Shown here piece after piece: positions 35,310-45,500 of a stretch of 64,000 nucleotides of DNA. The first letter of the stretch is position 1, and each line of letters opens with the position of its first letter. The notes under the pieces were generated by a model that worked only from the letters and a program-made list of their open reading frames with translations, did no database searches and was not told the DNA's origin. The translations under genes were made by a program, and so were the position numbers. This DNA is from Candidatus Microbacterium phytovorans (GTDB taxonomy: Bacteria; Actinomycetota; Actinomycetes; Actinomycetales; Microbacteriaceae). The stretch lies in NCBI GenBank assembly GCA_029202445.1, contig CP119321.1, forward strand, positions 558,001 to 622,000, read 5' to 3'.

Positions 35310-36347
35310 GTGCGCCGACCGTCGCCGCTCCCGCCACCGCCGTCGCGAGACGAGGGCACCGCCGACGAGGAGATCGAGGTCCGGTTGCCGGTGGCTCCAT
35401 CGTCGCGGGGGGCCGTCGACGGCGCGGATGCCGAGAGCGCCTCTGGAGATCGAGTCGCGACCGACGGCGCGGAAGGGGAGACGGCCCCCATCCTGCCGCT
35501 GACCACGCCGCGCCCGGCCTCCTCTGACGCGGCCTCGCCTGCGGAATCCGTCGAGGAGGGCGAGGACGCGGCGCCGCTTCAGGCGCGAGACGTGTGGGCG
35601 GCGGCGCGCGCGCGTCGCCGCGCGCTTCGCGCGGAAGTGCGCCGTTTCACCGCGAGGCAGCGGCATCGACGGACCGTATGGATCGCATCGCTGTCTGCCG
35701 TTCTGCTTCTCGTGCTCGGTTCGGTCGGGGCGGCGTACAGCCCTCTGCTGGCGGTGGAGCGGGTGCGTGTCGTGGGGACGGAGCAGCTCTCCGCGGACGC
35801 CGTCGCGACGGCGCTGGCGGGCCAGGTGGGTCGCCCGTTGCCGCTCGTCGACTCGAGCGAGGTGAAAGCCGCGCTCGTCGCATTCCCGCTGGTCGAGTCC
35901 TACACGCTGGAAGCTCGTCCGCCGCACGAGCTCGTCGTGCGGATCGTGGAACGCACGCCCATCGGCACGGTGAAGTCGCGCGCCGGCTACACGCTCGTGG
36001 ATGCCGCGGGCGTGGCGTTGGCCACGACGCCGAAGCGTCCGGGCGGCTATCCCGCGATCACGGTGCCCGGCGGGCTCACGGGCGTGTCGTCGAAGGCGTT
36101 CACCGCCCTCGGGACGGTCTACCGGTCGCTGCCGAGCGACATCCGGGATCAGGTCACCGCGATGCGCGCCACGACGGCCAACGACGTCACACTGACCCTC
36201 GGCAAGACGGATACGGACATCGTCTGGGGCGATGCCTCGGAGTCGGCACGGAAGGCCGTCGTGCTTGCGTCGATCATGGTCTCCCGACCGCCGTCGAAGG
36301 TTTCGCGCTACGACGTGTCCTCGCCCGGCGCTGTCGTCGTGCGCTGA
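35310..36347 (+). CDS. ftsQ: division protein FtsQ
   Basis: 345 residues from GTG 35310. Long acidic and proline-rich cytosolic region (~115 residues), a basic patch (ARARRRALRAEVRRFTARQRHRR), a membrane helix (IASLSAVLLLVLGSVGAAY), then the POTRA domain (LLAVERVRVVGTEQLSADAVATAL...LVESYTLEARPPHELVVRIVERTPIG) and the FtsQ C-terminal domain. It links FtsL and FtsB and restrains FtsWI. The N-terminal region is longer than in most FtsQ proteins. Confidence 0.92.
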   Translation: MRRPSPLPPPPSRDEGTADEEIEVRLPVAPSSRGAVDGADAESASGDRVATDGAEGETAPILPLTTPRPASSDAASPAESVEEGEDAAPLQARDVWAAARARRRALRAEVRRFTARQRHRRTVWIASLSAVLLLVLGSVGAAYSPLLAVERVRVVGTEQLSADAVATALAGQVGRPLPLVDSSEVKAALVAFPLVESYTLEARPPHELVVRIVERTPIGTVKSRAGYTLVDAAGVALATTPKRPGGYPAITVPGGLTGVSSKAFTALGTVYRSLPSDIRDQVTAMRATTANDVTLTLGKTDTDIVWGDASESARKAVVLASIMVSRPPSKVSRYDVSSPGAVVVR

Positions 36348-36431
36348 TTCGTCCGACTTCCGACACGCGATCCGCGACACGCCCGCCGCCTGGGGGGTGT
36401 GCGGCTTCTGCGCGCTTACCTTCGAGATCGG

Positions 36432-36473
36432 GAATTGCATACTCGGCAATTCTTTAAACCTCTTGTTGAGGTT
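36432..36473 (+). promoter_or_regulatory. two successive inverted repeats in the ftsZ promoter region
   Basis: GAATTGC (36432-36438), seven bases, GCAATTC (36446-36452); then AACCTC (36457-36462), five bases, GAGGTT (36468-36473). The region is strikingly AT-rich for this genome and lies 55-95 bases upstream of ftsZ. TAGACA at 36481-36486 is a candidate -10 box. Possible operator for FtsR or another division regulator; the binder is unknown. Confidence 0.6.
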
Positions 36474-36527
36474 GAAGGTTTAGACAAGACGTCGAGAGAC
36501 GTGGTTCGGGACGATACGGAGGCCGGC

Positions 36528-37667
36528 ATGAGCCAGAACCAGAACTACCTCGCGGTGATCAAGGTCGTCGGTGTGGGTGGCGGCGGCGTGAACGCCGTCA
36601 ACCGGATGATCGAGCTCGGTCTGCGCGGCGTGGAGTTCATCGCCGTCAACACCGACGCTCAGGCACTGCTCATGAGCGACGCCGACGTGAAGCTCGACGT
36701 GGGGCGCGAGCTGACGCGCGGCCTCGGTGCCGGTGCAGACCCTGAAGTGGGTCGCCGTGCCGCCGAAGACCACGCCGAGGAGATCGAAGAGGCACTCGCG
36801 GGAGCCGACATGGTGTTCGTGACGGCGGGCGAGGGCGGCGGCACCGGCACCGGTGGCGCACCCGTGGTGGCCCGCATCGCGAAGTCCATCGGAGCGCTCA
36901 CGATCGGTGTCGTCACGAAGCCGTTCTCCTTCGAAGGGCGCCGCCGTCAGAGCCAGGCAGAGGCTGGCGTCGCGAAGCTCAAGGAAGAGGTCGACACCCT
37001 CATCGTGGTGCCGAACGATCGTCTTCTCGAGATCAGCGACCGCGGCATCTCGATGATCGAGGCGTTCGCGACGGCCGACCAGGTGCTCCTCGCCGGTGTG
37101 CAGGGCATCACGGACCTCATCACGACTCCGGGTCTCATCAACCTCGACTTCGCCGACGTGAAGTCGGTCATGCAGGGAGCCGGCTCCGCCCTCATGGGCA
37201 TCGGTTCCGCGCGGGGGGCGGATCGCGCCATCAAGGCCGCCGAGCTCGCTGTCGAGTCGCCGCTCCTGGAGGCCTCGATCGAGGGCGCACACGGCGTCCT
37301 GCTGTCGATCCAGGGTGGCTCGAACCTCGGCATCTTCGAGATCAACGACGCCGCGCAGCTCGTGAAGGAGGCGGCGCACCCCGAGGCCAACATCATCTTC
37401 GGAACCGTCATCGACGACACGCTCGGCGATGAAGTGCGCGTCACGGTCATCGCGGCCGGATTCGACGGGGGCGAGCCTCAGACGAGGATCGAGCCGATCG
37501 CCGCGCAGCTCAGCGCCCCGGTCGTGCCTGCGGTGCCGGCCGACGAGGCGGCGCGCGACCTCGCCGAGGTCGACGAGAAGCCTGCGGTGCCGGTGTCCGT
37601 CGTGTCCGCCTCGAACGAGTCGGTCTTCGGCGACGACGATCTCGACGTCCCCGACTTCCTGAAGTAA
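36528..37667 (+). CDS. ftsZ: cell division GTPase FtsZ
   Basis: 379 residues from ATG 36528 with GGAGG five bases upstream. Tubulin-like GTPase: [17 protein letters not shown], signature GGGTGTG at 103-109, [10 protein letters not shown], synergy-loop region [11 protein letters not shown], then a variable acidic linker and the C-terminal peptide [10 protein letters not shown] that binds SepF and other partners. It forms the Z ring. Confidence 0.98.
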   Translation: MSQNQNYLAVIKVVGVGGGGVNAVNRMIELGLRGVEFIAVNTDAQALLMSDADVKLDVGRELTRGLGAGADPEVGRRAAEDHAEEIEEALAGADMVFVTAGEGGGTGTGGAPVVARIAKSIGALTIGVVTKPFSFEGRRRQSQAEAGVAKLKEEVDTLIVVPNDRLLEISDRGISMIEAFATADQVLLAGVQGITDLITTPGLINLDFADVKSVMQGAGSALMGIGSARGADRAIKAAELAVESPLLEASIEGAHGVLLSIQGGSNLGIFEINDAAQLVKEAAHPEANIIFGTVIDDTLGDEVRVTVIAAGFDGGEPQTRIEPIAAQLSAPVVPAVPADEAARDLAEVDEKPAVPVSVVSASNESVFGDDDLDVPDFLK

Positions 37668-38354
37668 GTGGATCTCGCGGAGCGGCTCGCCGCCCTCGAC
37701 GCTCGCATCGCGGATGCGGCGAGGGCGGCGGGCCGCGATCCTGCGGCGCTCACGCGGATCGTCGTCACGAAGTTCCATCCCGCCGACTTGGTAACGAACC
37801 TGCACGCTCTCGGTGTGCGCGATGTCGGCGAGAACCGACAGCAGGAGCTCACGGCGAAGCGTGCCGCGCTGCCCCCGCTCGACGGCCTGGTCTGGCACTT
37901 CATCGGGCAGGCGCAGACCAAGAAGGCACGCGCCATCCGTGCGGCGGCATCGGTGGTCCACTCCGTCGATCGCGATCGCCTCGCCGACGCTCTCCACGCA
38001 GCCGACCCCGACGCGGCCACCCCGCTCGACGTGCTCCTGCAGGTCAATCTCACCGACGATCCCCTGCGCGGGGGTGCCGCTCCGGATGCCATGGCCCCCT
38101 TGGCCGAGCACATCGCCGCGCAGTGCCCGTCACTTCGCGTCCGTGGAGTCATGGCGGTCGCCCCGCTCGCCGAGGCTCCCGCAGAGGCCTTCGCGCGGCT
38201 CGCCGCAGCGGCCGATGCGGTACGAGGGGTCGTCCCGGATGCCGGTTGGATCTCGGCGGGCATGTCGGGCGATTTCGCCGAAGCGATCGCGGCGGGCGCG
38301 ACACACCTGCGGATCGGGACGGCAATCACGGGTCCGCGCGCCGTGCCCGGTTAA
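37668..38354 (+). CDS. yggS: PLP homeostasis protein (YggS/PLPBP family)
   Basis: 228 residues. GTG start directly after the ftsZ stop, without a spacer. Fold type III alanine racemase-like barrel; PLP Lys 35 in IVVTKFHP, then [42 protein letters not shown] and [24 protein letters not shown]. No catalytic activity is known; it buffers pyridoxal phosphate. The position between ftsZ and sepF is conserved in Gram-positive bacteria. Confidence 0.95.
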   Translation: MDLAERLAALDARIADAARAAGRDPAALTRIVVTKFHPADLVTNLHALGVRDVGENRQQELTAKRAALPPLDGLVWHFIGQAQTKKARAIRAAASVVHSVDRDRLADALHAADPDAATPLDVLLQVNLTDDPLRGGAAPDAMAPLAEHIAAQCPSLRVRGVMAVAPLAEAPAEAFARLAAAADAVRGVVPDAGWISAGMSGDFAEAIAAGATHLRIGTAITGPRAVPG

Positions 38355-38386
38355 CCTCGAAACAGACGAGCAAACGGAGGAATGCG

Positions 38387-38845
38387 ATGTCGAATCCGCT
38401 GAAGAAGACCATGGTCTACCTGGGCCTCGCCGACGAGGAAGAGATCTACGAGGAGCAGTCTGCTGCCGCTGCCACGCCCCGTCGTGAGAAGCCGGTCGAG
38501 AAGACCGCGCCCGTGACTCCGCTGCACCGTCCCGCGGTCGTCCGCCAGCCCGCAGCCAGTGCCGTCAGCGAGATCCTGACCGTGCACCCCAAGCAGTACC
38601 GTGACGCTCAGGGGATCGCCGAAGCGTTCCGCGACGGCATCCCGGTCATCATCAATCTCTCGCAGATGAGCGACGCCGACGCGAGGCGTCTCGTCGACTT
38701 CGCGAGCGGCCTGTCGCTCGGCCTGTTCGGACGTATCGAGCGCGTGACGAGCAAGGTCTTCCTGCTCTCACCCGAGAACATCGCGGTGTCCGGCGACGGC
38801 GCTCTGGTGCAGGCCGATCCCGAGGCCGCTCCCTTCGTCCCGTAG
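38387..38845 (+). CDS. sepF: division protein SepF
   Basis: 152 residues from ATG 38387 (GGAGG upstream). The N-terminal amphipathic helix [14 protein letters not shown] probably inserts into the membrane; an acidic/proline linker follows, then the SepF core ([70 protein letters not shown]). It anchors FtsZ to the membrane in actinobacteria, which lack FtsA. Confidence 0.96.
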   Translation: MSNPLKKTMVYLGLADEEEIYEEQSAAAATPRREKPVEKTAPVTPLHRPAVVRQPAASAVSEILTVHPKQYRDAQGIAEAFRDGIPVIINLSQMSDADARRLVDFASGLSLGLFGRIERVTSKVFLLSPENIAVSGDGALVQADPEAAPFVP

Positions 38846-38847
38846 TC

Positions 38848-39150
38848 GTGGAGGCCGTTCGTCTCATCGCCGGCATCGTGAACACGGTGCTGGTGCTGTA
38901 CATCCTGGTCTTGTTGGCCCGGGTGATCCTCGAGTACATCCCGCTGTTCAATCGGGAATGGCGTCCGAAGGGCGCGCTCCTCGTCGTCGCCGAGGTCGTC
39001 TTCACGCTCACCGATCCGCCCCTCCGGTTCTTCCGAAGGTTCATTCCTCCGCTGCGGCTCGGCGCGATCGCGATCGATCTCGCGTTCCCGATCACGATGC
39101 TGTGCTGCTTCGTGCTCCTGTCGATCACGGGAGTCATCCTGCGGTCGTGA
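38848..39150 (+). CDS. YggT-family membrane protein
   Basis: 100 residues from GTG 38848, two bases after sepF. Two membrane segments (residues ~5-28 and ~70-97) enclose the family motif FTLTDPPLRFFRRFIPPLRLGAIAIDL. YggT proteins lie between sepF and divIVA in many Gram-positive bacteria and are linked to division and osmotic stress; the mechanism is not known. Confidence 0.92.
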   Translation: MEAVRLIAGIVNTVLVLYILVLLARVILEYIPLFNREWRPKGALLVVAEVVFTLTDPPLRFFRRFIPPLRLGAIAIDLAFPITMLCCFVLLSITGVILRS

Positions 39151-39184
39151 CGCGGTGCCCACTGCGCATACATCACCCTTTCTC

Positions 39185-39211
39185 GCGACCTCGTGGAGGT
39201 CGCACTATGCT
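39185..39211 (+). promoter_or_regulatory. divIVA promoter with adjacent 19-bp inverted repeat
   Basis: GCGACCTC-GTG-GAGGTCGC (39185-39203) stands two bases before TATGCT (39206-39211), a good -10 box. No convincing -35 is seen; the repeat fills the spacer region, as MerR-type operators do. Leader of about 70 bases to the divIVA ATG. Confidence 0.6.
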
Positions 39212-39286
39212 GTTCGGATACGGCTCGCCGACCGCGGGTCCCCCGTAACGGCTCCGTCGTGAAGCTCTGAAATGAGGACAACAACC

Positions 39287-39898
39287 ATGGCTCTCACTCC
39301 CGAAGACGTCGTCACCAAGCAGTTCCAGCACGTCCGTTTCAAGGAGGGCTTCGATCCGGACGAGGTCGATGACTTCCTCGACGAGATCGTCGTCGAGTGG
39401 CGCAAGACCATCGCCGAGAACGAAGAGCTCAAGGCGAAGCTTGCCGCGTACGAGTCCGGTTCGGCGCCCGCCGAGGCCGCGCCCGCTCCGGCACCGGTTG
39501 CCGAGGAGCCCGTCGTCGAGGCCGCTCCGGAGCCCGTCGTGACCGAGGCTCCCGCCGCCGACGCCGCCCCCGCCGCTGCGTCCGCCGGCATCATCGAGCT
39601 GGCGCAGCGCCTCCACGACGAGCACGTCGCCGAGGGCCAGGCACAGAAGGACAAGCTCATCTCCGAGGCTCAGGCGCAGGCCGCGGCCATCGTCGCCGAG
39701 GCCGAGGCCAAGGGTCGCGACGAACTCTCCCGCCTCGAGAGCGAGCGCGCCACGCTCGAGTCGCGCATCAGCGAGCTTCGCACTTTCGAGCGCGACTACC
39801 GCACGCAGCTGCGCGGCTTCATCGAGGAGAAGCTTCGCGACCTCGATGTCACCGGCACGTCTTCGGGCGCGTCCGCCGTGTCGTCCGCCGGTCTCTAG
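39287..39898 (+). CDS. divIVA: DivIVA/Wag31 polar growth protein
   Basis: 203 residues from ATG 39287 (GAGGA upstream). N-terminal DivIVA domain (LTPEDVVTKQFQHVRFKEGFDPDEVDDFLDEIV) followed by a coiled coil, a central Ala/Pro/Glu linker of about 45 residues, and a second long coiled coil ending in SSAGL. It marks curved membrane at poles and septa and directs wall synthesis. Its own promoter separates it from the dcw genes. Confidence 0.95.
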   Translation: MALTPEDVVTKQFQHVRFKEGFDPDEVDDFLDEIVVEWRKTIAENEELKAKLAAYESGSAPAEAAPAPAPVAEEPVVEAAPEPVVTEAPAADAAPAAASAGIIELAQRLHDEHVAEGQAQKDKLISEAQAQAAAIVAEAEAKGRDELSRLESERATLESRISELRTFERDYRTQLRGFIEEKLRDLDVTGTSSGASAVSSAGL

Positions 39899-39907
39899 GC
39901 CGCGCCT

Positions 39908-40507
39908 TTGACAGGTTCGCACTCGCGGCCCGCCGGGGAGAGATCCTCGGCGGGCCGCGCCGCGCTGTCCGTCGTTCTCGTCGTTCTGCTGGCGGGAGCG
40001 GTGCTGACGGCCGATCAGTTCACCAAGAATCTCGCGCTCGCGACGCTTCCCGAACGCACGCCGGTTCCCGTGTGGGGCGACTTCCTGCAGTTCTATCTGA
40101 CGTTCAATCCCGGAGCGGCGTTCTCGCTCGGCGAGAACGTCACGTGGGTGTTCACGCTGGTGCTCGCCGGCGCCGCGGTCGCGGTCGTGTTCCTCACGCT
40201 CAGCCGCGTTCGCTCGGCGCTGTGGGCCGTCGTCCTCGGATTGCTGCTGGGGGGCATCCTCGGCAACTTGACCGACCGGCTGTTCCGCGCGCCGGGCTTT
40301 CCCGTGGGTCACGTCGTCGACTTCATCCACACGCCGTGGATGATGCCCGCGATCTACAACGTCGCCGACATCTTCATCGTGTCTATGATGATCGCCGTCG
40401 CGCTCTTGGTACTGCTCGGCCGACGACTGGACGGAAGCAGGGAGGCGCGCCGGGAGGGTGCTCGCGACGAGGTCGATGCGGATGCGTCGGCCGGACCACG
40501 GGACTGA
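39908..40507 (+). CDS. lspA: lipoprotein signal peptidase
   Basis: 199 residues from a TTG at 39908. Four membrane helices; catalytic aspartates in [13 protein letters not shown] and IYNVADIFI, plus ADQFTKNLA near the N-terminus and [10 protein letters not shown]. It cleaves the signal peptide of diacylglyceryl-lipoproteins, such as CtaC here. The divIVA stop TAG begins a TAGGCC six bases before the TTG; a further start downstream cannot be excluded. Confidence 0.93.
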   Translation: MTGSHSRPAGERSSAGRAALSVVLVVLLAGAVLTADQFTKNLALATLPERTPVPVWGDFLQFYLTFNPGAAFSLGENVTWVFTLVLAGAAVAVVFLTLSRVRSALWAVVLGLLLGGILGNLTDRLFRAPGFPVGHVVDFIHTPWMMPAIYNVADIFIVSMMIAVALLVLLGRRLDGSREARREGARDEVDADASAGPRD

Positions 40508-40508
40508 C

Positions 40509-41429
40509 GTGGAGGCCCGCTCTCTTCCTGTCCCCGACGGTTTGGACGGGGTGCGCGTCGATGCCGCTCTCGCCAAGATGCTCGGCTTCTCCCGCACCTT
40601 CGCGGCGGAAGTGGCGGATGCCGGCGGTGTCAGTCTCGACGGACGTGATCTGGGCAAGTCCGACCGGCTGAGGGCCGGTGGCTGGCTCGACGTCCGGTGG
40701 GAGCCGCGCCGCGAGCCGGAGATCGTTCCCCTCGCCGTGCCCGACCTCGGCATCGTGTACGACGACGATGACATCGTCGTGATCGACAAGCCCTCGGGTG
40801 TCGCCGCACACCCCTCCGTCGGCTGGGAGGGCCCCACGGTCCTCGGGGCGCTCAAGGCGGCGGGCTTCCGCATCGCTACGACGGGCGCCGCCGAGCGCCA
40901 GGGGATCGTCCACCGCCTCGACGTCGGTACGAGCGGGCTCATGGTCGTCGCCAAGAGCGAGCGTGCCTACACCGCGCTCAAACGTGCCTTCAAGGAGCGG
41001 GAGGTCGAGAAGATCTACCACGCCGTCGTGCAGGGGCATCCCGATCCGCTCAGCGGCACGATCGACGCCCCCATCGGACGCCACCCGTCGCACTCCTGGA
41101 AGTTCGCCGTCACACCCGACGGCAAGGACTCGGTCACGCACTACGAGACGCTGGAGGCGTTCCCTCGCGCGTCACTGCTCGAGATCCATCTCGAGACCGG
41201 GCGCACCCACCAGATCCGCGTGCACATGGCCGCCCACCGGCATCCGTGCGCGGGCGATCCTCTCTACGGTGCGGACCCGACGCTGTCAGCCCGGTTGGGG
41301 CTGACGCGCCAATGGCTGCACGCGCATCAGTTGTCCTTCGCGCACCCGGTCACGGGTGAGTGGACGACGACCGTTTCGCCGTACCCCGCCGACCTCGCGC
41401 ACGCGCTGGACATCCTGCGCAGCGAGTGA
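40509..41429 (+). CDS. rluD: ribosomal large subunit pseudouridine synthase (RluD family)
   Basis: 306 residues from GTG 40509, one base after the lspA stop. N-terminal S4 RNA-binding domain ([31 protein letters not shown]), then the catalytic domain with the Asp in [18 protein letters not shown] and the [19 protein letters not shown] motif. It isomerises uridines in 23S rRNA. lspA-rluD is a conserved pair in actinobacteria. Confidence 0.94.
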   Translation: MEARSLPVPDGLDGVRVDAALAKMLGFSRTFAAEVADAGGVSLDGRDLGKSDRLRAGGWLDVRWEPRREPEIVPLAVPDLGIVYDDDDIVVIDKPSGVAAHPSVGWEGPTVLGALKAAGFRIATTGAAERQGIVHRLDVGTSGLMVVAKSERAYTALKRAFKEREVEKIYHAVVQGHPDPLSGTIDAPIGRHPSHSWKFAVTPDGKDSVTHYETLEAFPRASLLEIHLETGRTHQIRVHMAAHRHPCAGDPLYGADPTLSARLGLTRQWLHAHQLSFAHPVTGEWTTTVSPYPADLAHALDILRSE

Positions 41430-41470
41430 GACCCCTGTCGGGTGTCGGTGGTCCGCGGCATCCTGACGAC

Positions 41471-42049
41471 ATGAGCATCGAAGTGCGTCCGGCGACGGAG
41501 TTCGACGACGTCGCGGTGATGGTGGGGCCGAAGAACCCGAACTCCAACGTCTGCTGGTGCTTGAGCTACCGGATTCCGGGAGCAGAGAATCGCGCCTTGG
41601 CTGGGCCGGCGCGAGGGGAGCGCGTGCGCGACCTCATCGGGGTGGGTCCACCCGGTGTCCTCGCCTACGACGGCGATGTCGTGGTCGGCTGGGCGGCCGT
41701 GCACCCGCGCGCGGACACCACGTTCGCGACGAACCGCAAGATCCCTCACATCGATGACCTCGACGTGTGGAGCGTGTGGTGCATCCGAGTGCGCCCGGGT
41801 CACCGCGGCCACGGGATCTCCCACGCGCTGCTGGCGGGGGCGGTGGAGTACGCGCGGAGTCAGGGCGCCCCCGCGATCGAGGGGTATCCGGTGGACAACG
41901 ACGGGCGCAAGGTCGATCTGACGATGGCGTACGTGGGTACCCGTGCGCTGTTCGAACGTGCGGGCTTCCGCGTAGCGGCTGCGACCGACTCCGTCATCAA
42001 CGGCTTCCCTCGGCTCCTCATGCGCAAGGATCTCCGTGAGGGCGCGTGA
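41471..42049 (+). CDS. GNAT-family N-acetyltransferase
   Basis: 192 residues from ATG 41471. The GNAT core is seen in VVVGWAAVHPRAD (strand 4), VWCIRVRPGHRGHGISHALLAGAVEYAR (acetyl-CoA loop RPGHRGHG) and YVGTRALFERAGFRVAA. An N-terminal CWCLSYRIPG motif marks a subfamily with two conserved Cys residues. The substrate is unknown. No RBS is evident; it may be cotranscribed with rluD, 41 bases upstream. Confidence 0.85.
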   Translation: MSIEVRPATEFDDVAVMVGPKNPNSNVCWCLSYRIPGAENRALAGPARGERVRDLIGVGPPGVLAYDGDVVVGWAAVHPRADTTFATNRKIPHIDDLDVWSVWCIRVRPGHRGHGISHALLAGAVEYARSQGAPAIEGYPVDNDGRKVDLTMAYVGTRALFERAGFRVAAATDSVINGFPRLLMRKDLREGA

Positions 42050-42056
42050 TCCGGGA

Positions 42057-42530
42057 TCATCGGCCGCCCGTGAACACCGCAGGATCATCCTCGGCGAGGG
42101 CCAGCGCGATCTTGCGCACGTGGAACTGCTCGACCTCGACGAGTTCGCCGAGGCCGTACCAGCCGACGTCGGTCAGCTCGCCATCGGCCGGATGGGGGTC
42201 GCCCGACACCCAGTCGCAGCGGAACACGAGATCGAGGTAGTCGACCTGATCACCGTTGGCGTAGGTCACGCGGGGCATCTGCTGCATGAGCGCCAGACGT
42301 GTCGCCTTCACGACGATGCCCGCCTCCTCGAGGCATTCGCGGACCGCGGCATCGGCGGGCTCTTCGCCCGGGTCGACGATCCCCGAGACGCACTGCCACG
42401 CACCGTTGTCCGCGCGGCGCCCCAGCAGCACTCTCTCATCCTTGAAGACGACCGCCGTGACCCCGACGAGGGGGAGCGGCGCATGGCCGATATGTGCGCG
42501 CAGCGCGGTGACGAACTCGGGAGTGCCCAT
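42057..42530 (-). CDS. Nudix hydrolase
   Basis: 157 residues from ATG 42530. The Nudix box GIVDPGEEPADAAVRECLEEAGI fits GX5EX7REUXEEXGU, with Cys at the U position. It hydrolyses a nucleoside diphosphate linked to another group; QQMPRVTYANGDQVDYLDLVF suggests a nucleotide or ADP-ribose type substrate. Divergent from dnaE, with 60 bases between starts, each apparently leaderless. The stop converges with the GNAT stop. Confidence 0.88.
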   Translation of the reverse strand: MGTPEFVTALRAHIGHAPLPLVGVTAVVFKDERVLLGRRADNGAWQCVSGIVDPGEEPADAAVRECLEEAGIVVKATRLALMQQMPRVTYANGDQVDYLDLVFRCDWVSGDPHPADGELTDVGWYGLGELVEVEQFHVRKIALALAEDDPAVFTGGR

Positions 42531-42537
42531 GTCGTCC

Positions 42538-42584
42538 AGCCTAGATCCGGGCTCCGGAGCGATGTCGGTGCAGGAACGTAGACT
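42538..42584. promoter_or_regulatory. divergent -10 boxes of the Nudix gene and dnaE
   Basis: Minus-strand TAGGCT at 42538-42543, seven bases before the Nudix ATG, and plus-strand TAGACT at 42579-42584, six bases before the dnaE GTG. Confidence 0.6.
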
Positions 42585-42590
42585 CGATCC

Positions 42591-45500
42591 GTGGCAACCG
42601 ACTCCTTCGTTCATCTGCACGTCCACAGCGAATACTCGATGCTCGACGGCGCCGCGAAAATCGGTGCGATGACGCAGGCCGCAGCCGAGTACGGCATGCC
42701 GGCGATCGCGGTCACCGACCACGGGAACACCTTCGCCGCGTTCGAGTTCTACCGCGCTGCGCAGTCGGCCGGGGTCAAGCCCATCATCGGCCTCGAGGCG
42801 TACGTCACGCCGGGTACGCACCGCACGGACAAGTCGCGTGTCGCGTGGGGGTCCCCCGATCAGAAGAGCGACGACGTCTCGGGGTCGGGCGCGTACACCC
42901 ACATGACGATGTGGAGCGAGAGCACGGAGGGCATGCACAACCTCTTCCGGCTGAGCTCGCTCTCGAGTATGGAGGGCTACTACTTCAAACCGCGGATGGA
43001 CCGCGAGCTGCTGCAGACGTACGGCAAGGGGCTCATCGCGACGACCGGGTGCCCCTCGGGAGAAGTGCAGACGCGGCTACGACTCGGGCAATACGACGCC
43101 GCGCGGGCGGCGGCGGCGGAGTTCCAGGACATCTTCGGCAAGGAGAACTACTTCGCCGAGATCATGGACCACGGGCTGTCGATCGAGCGTCGCGTGATGA
43201 CCGACCTCATCCGCCTCGCGAAAGACCTCGGCATCCCGCTGGTCGGCACGAACGACTCCCATTACACGCACCAGCACGAGGCCGATGCGCACGCGGCCCT
43301 GCTGTGCGTGCAGTCCGGGTCGACCCTCGACGACCCGAACCGCTTCAAGTTCGACGGCGACGGCTACTACATCAAGACGGCGGCCGAGATGCGGCAGCTC
43401 TTCCGCGACCACCCGGAGGCGTGCGACAACACGCTCCTGATCGCCGAGCGGTGCAACGTCGAGTTCAACACCTCGGCGAACTACATGCCGCGCTTCCCCG
43501 TTCCCGACGGCGAGACCGAGGACAGTTGGCTGATCAAGGAGGTCGAGAAGGGTCTCCACTACCGGTACCCCGAGGGCATCCCCGACAAGGTCCGTGCTCA
43601 GGCCGAATACGAGACCGGGATCATCCTGCAGATGGGCTTCCCGGGCTACTTCCTCGTCGTCGCCGACTTCATCAACTGGGCAAAGGACAATGGAATCCGC
43701 GTCGGGCCCGGTCGTGGCTCCGGTGCCGGCTCGATGGTCGCCTACGCCATGCGGATCACCGATCTCGATCCGCTCGAGCACGGCCTCATCTTCGAGCGCT
43801 TCCTCAACCCCGACCGCGTGTCGATGCCCGACTTCGACGTGGACTTCGACGACCGCCGCCGCGGCGAGGTCATCGATTACGTCACCGAGAAGTACGGCTC
43901 TGAACGCGTCGCGCAGATCGTCACCTACGGAACGATCAAGTCCAAGCAGGCACTGAAGGATGCCGGTCGCGTCCTCGGCTTCCCCTTCAGCATGGGCGAG
44001 AAGCTCACGAAGGCAATGCCCCCGGCGGTCATGGGCAAGGACATGGAGCTGGGCGGCATGTTCGACGCCCAGCATCCTCGCTTCAAGGAAGCGAGTGAGT
44101 TCCGCGCGCTGGTTGACACCGATCCCGACGCGAAGACCGTCTTCGATCGGGCCCTGGGACTCGAGGGTCTGAAGCGGCAATGGGGCGTCCACGCCGCCGG
44201 TGTGATCATGTCGAGCGAACCGCTGCTCGACATCATCCCGATCATGCGCCGCGAGCAGGACGGTCAGATCGTCACGCAGTTCGACTACCCGTCGTGCGAG
44301 ACCCTCGGCCTCATCAAGATGGACTTCCTGGGGCTCCGCAACCTCACGATCATCTCCGATGCGCTCGACAACATCCGCATGAACCGAGGCGAGGAGCTCG
44401 ACCTCGAACACCTCGCACTCGACGACCGCGCCGCCTACGAGCTGCTCACCCGGGGTGACACCCTCGGGGTCTTCCAGCTCGACGGCGGCCCCATGCGGTC
44501 GTTGCTGCGGCTCATGAAGCCCGACAACTTCGAAGACGTGTCCGCCGTCATCGCGCTCTACCGCCCCGGGCCGATGGGGGCGAACTCCCACATCAACTAC
44601 GCACTCCGAAAGAACGGTCAGCAGGAGGTCACCCCGATCCACCCGGAGCTGGAGGAGCCTCTCCGCGACATCCTCGACATCAGCTACGGCCTGATCATCT
44701 ATCAGGAGCAGGTCATGGCGATCGCGCAGAAGGTCGCCGGGTTCTCGCTCGGTCAAGCCGATATCCTGCGGCGCGCGATGGGCAAGAAGAAGAAGTCCGA
44801 GCTCGACAAGCAGTACGAGGGTTTCTCGGGGGGCATGAAGGAGCGCGGCTTCGGCGATGCCGCGATCAAGGCCCTCTGGGACATCCTGCTCCCGTTCTCG
44901 GACTACGCCTTCAACAAAGCGCACTCCGCGGCTTACGGGTTGGTGTCTTACTGGACGGCGTACCTGAAGGCGCACTATCCCGCGGAGTACATGGCCGCGC
45001 TGCTGACGAGCGTGGGTGACTCTAAGGACAAGATGGCCGTGTACCTGAACGAATGCCGCCGGATGGGCATTCGGGTGCTGCCGCCCGACGTGGGGGAGTC
45101 GATCCGCTACTTCGCAGCCGTCGGCGAGGACATTCGCTTCGGTCTCGGAGCCGTGCGCAACGTGGGGTCCAACGTCGTCGACGGCATCGTCCAGGCGCGT
45201 GGCGACGGCGCCTTCACGTCGTTCCACGACTTCCTCGCGAAGGTGCCGATGCACGTGGCCAACAAGCGCACCGTCGAGTCGCTCATCAAGGCCGGCGCGT
45301 TCGACTCCATGGGCGACACGCGCCGGGCGCTCCTGGAGGTCCACGAAGACGCCACCGAAGCAGCCGTCGACCGCAAGCGCAACGAGGCGCAGGGAGCCAT
45401 CGGCTTCGACTTCGACAGCCTGTACGACGCCGCAGAGGAGGCGGTGCCGCCGAAGGTGCCGCCGCGCCCCGAGTGGACGAAGAAGGACAAGCTCGCCTTC

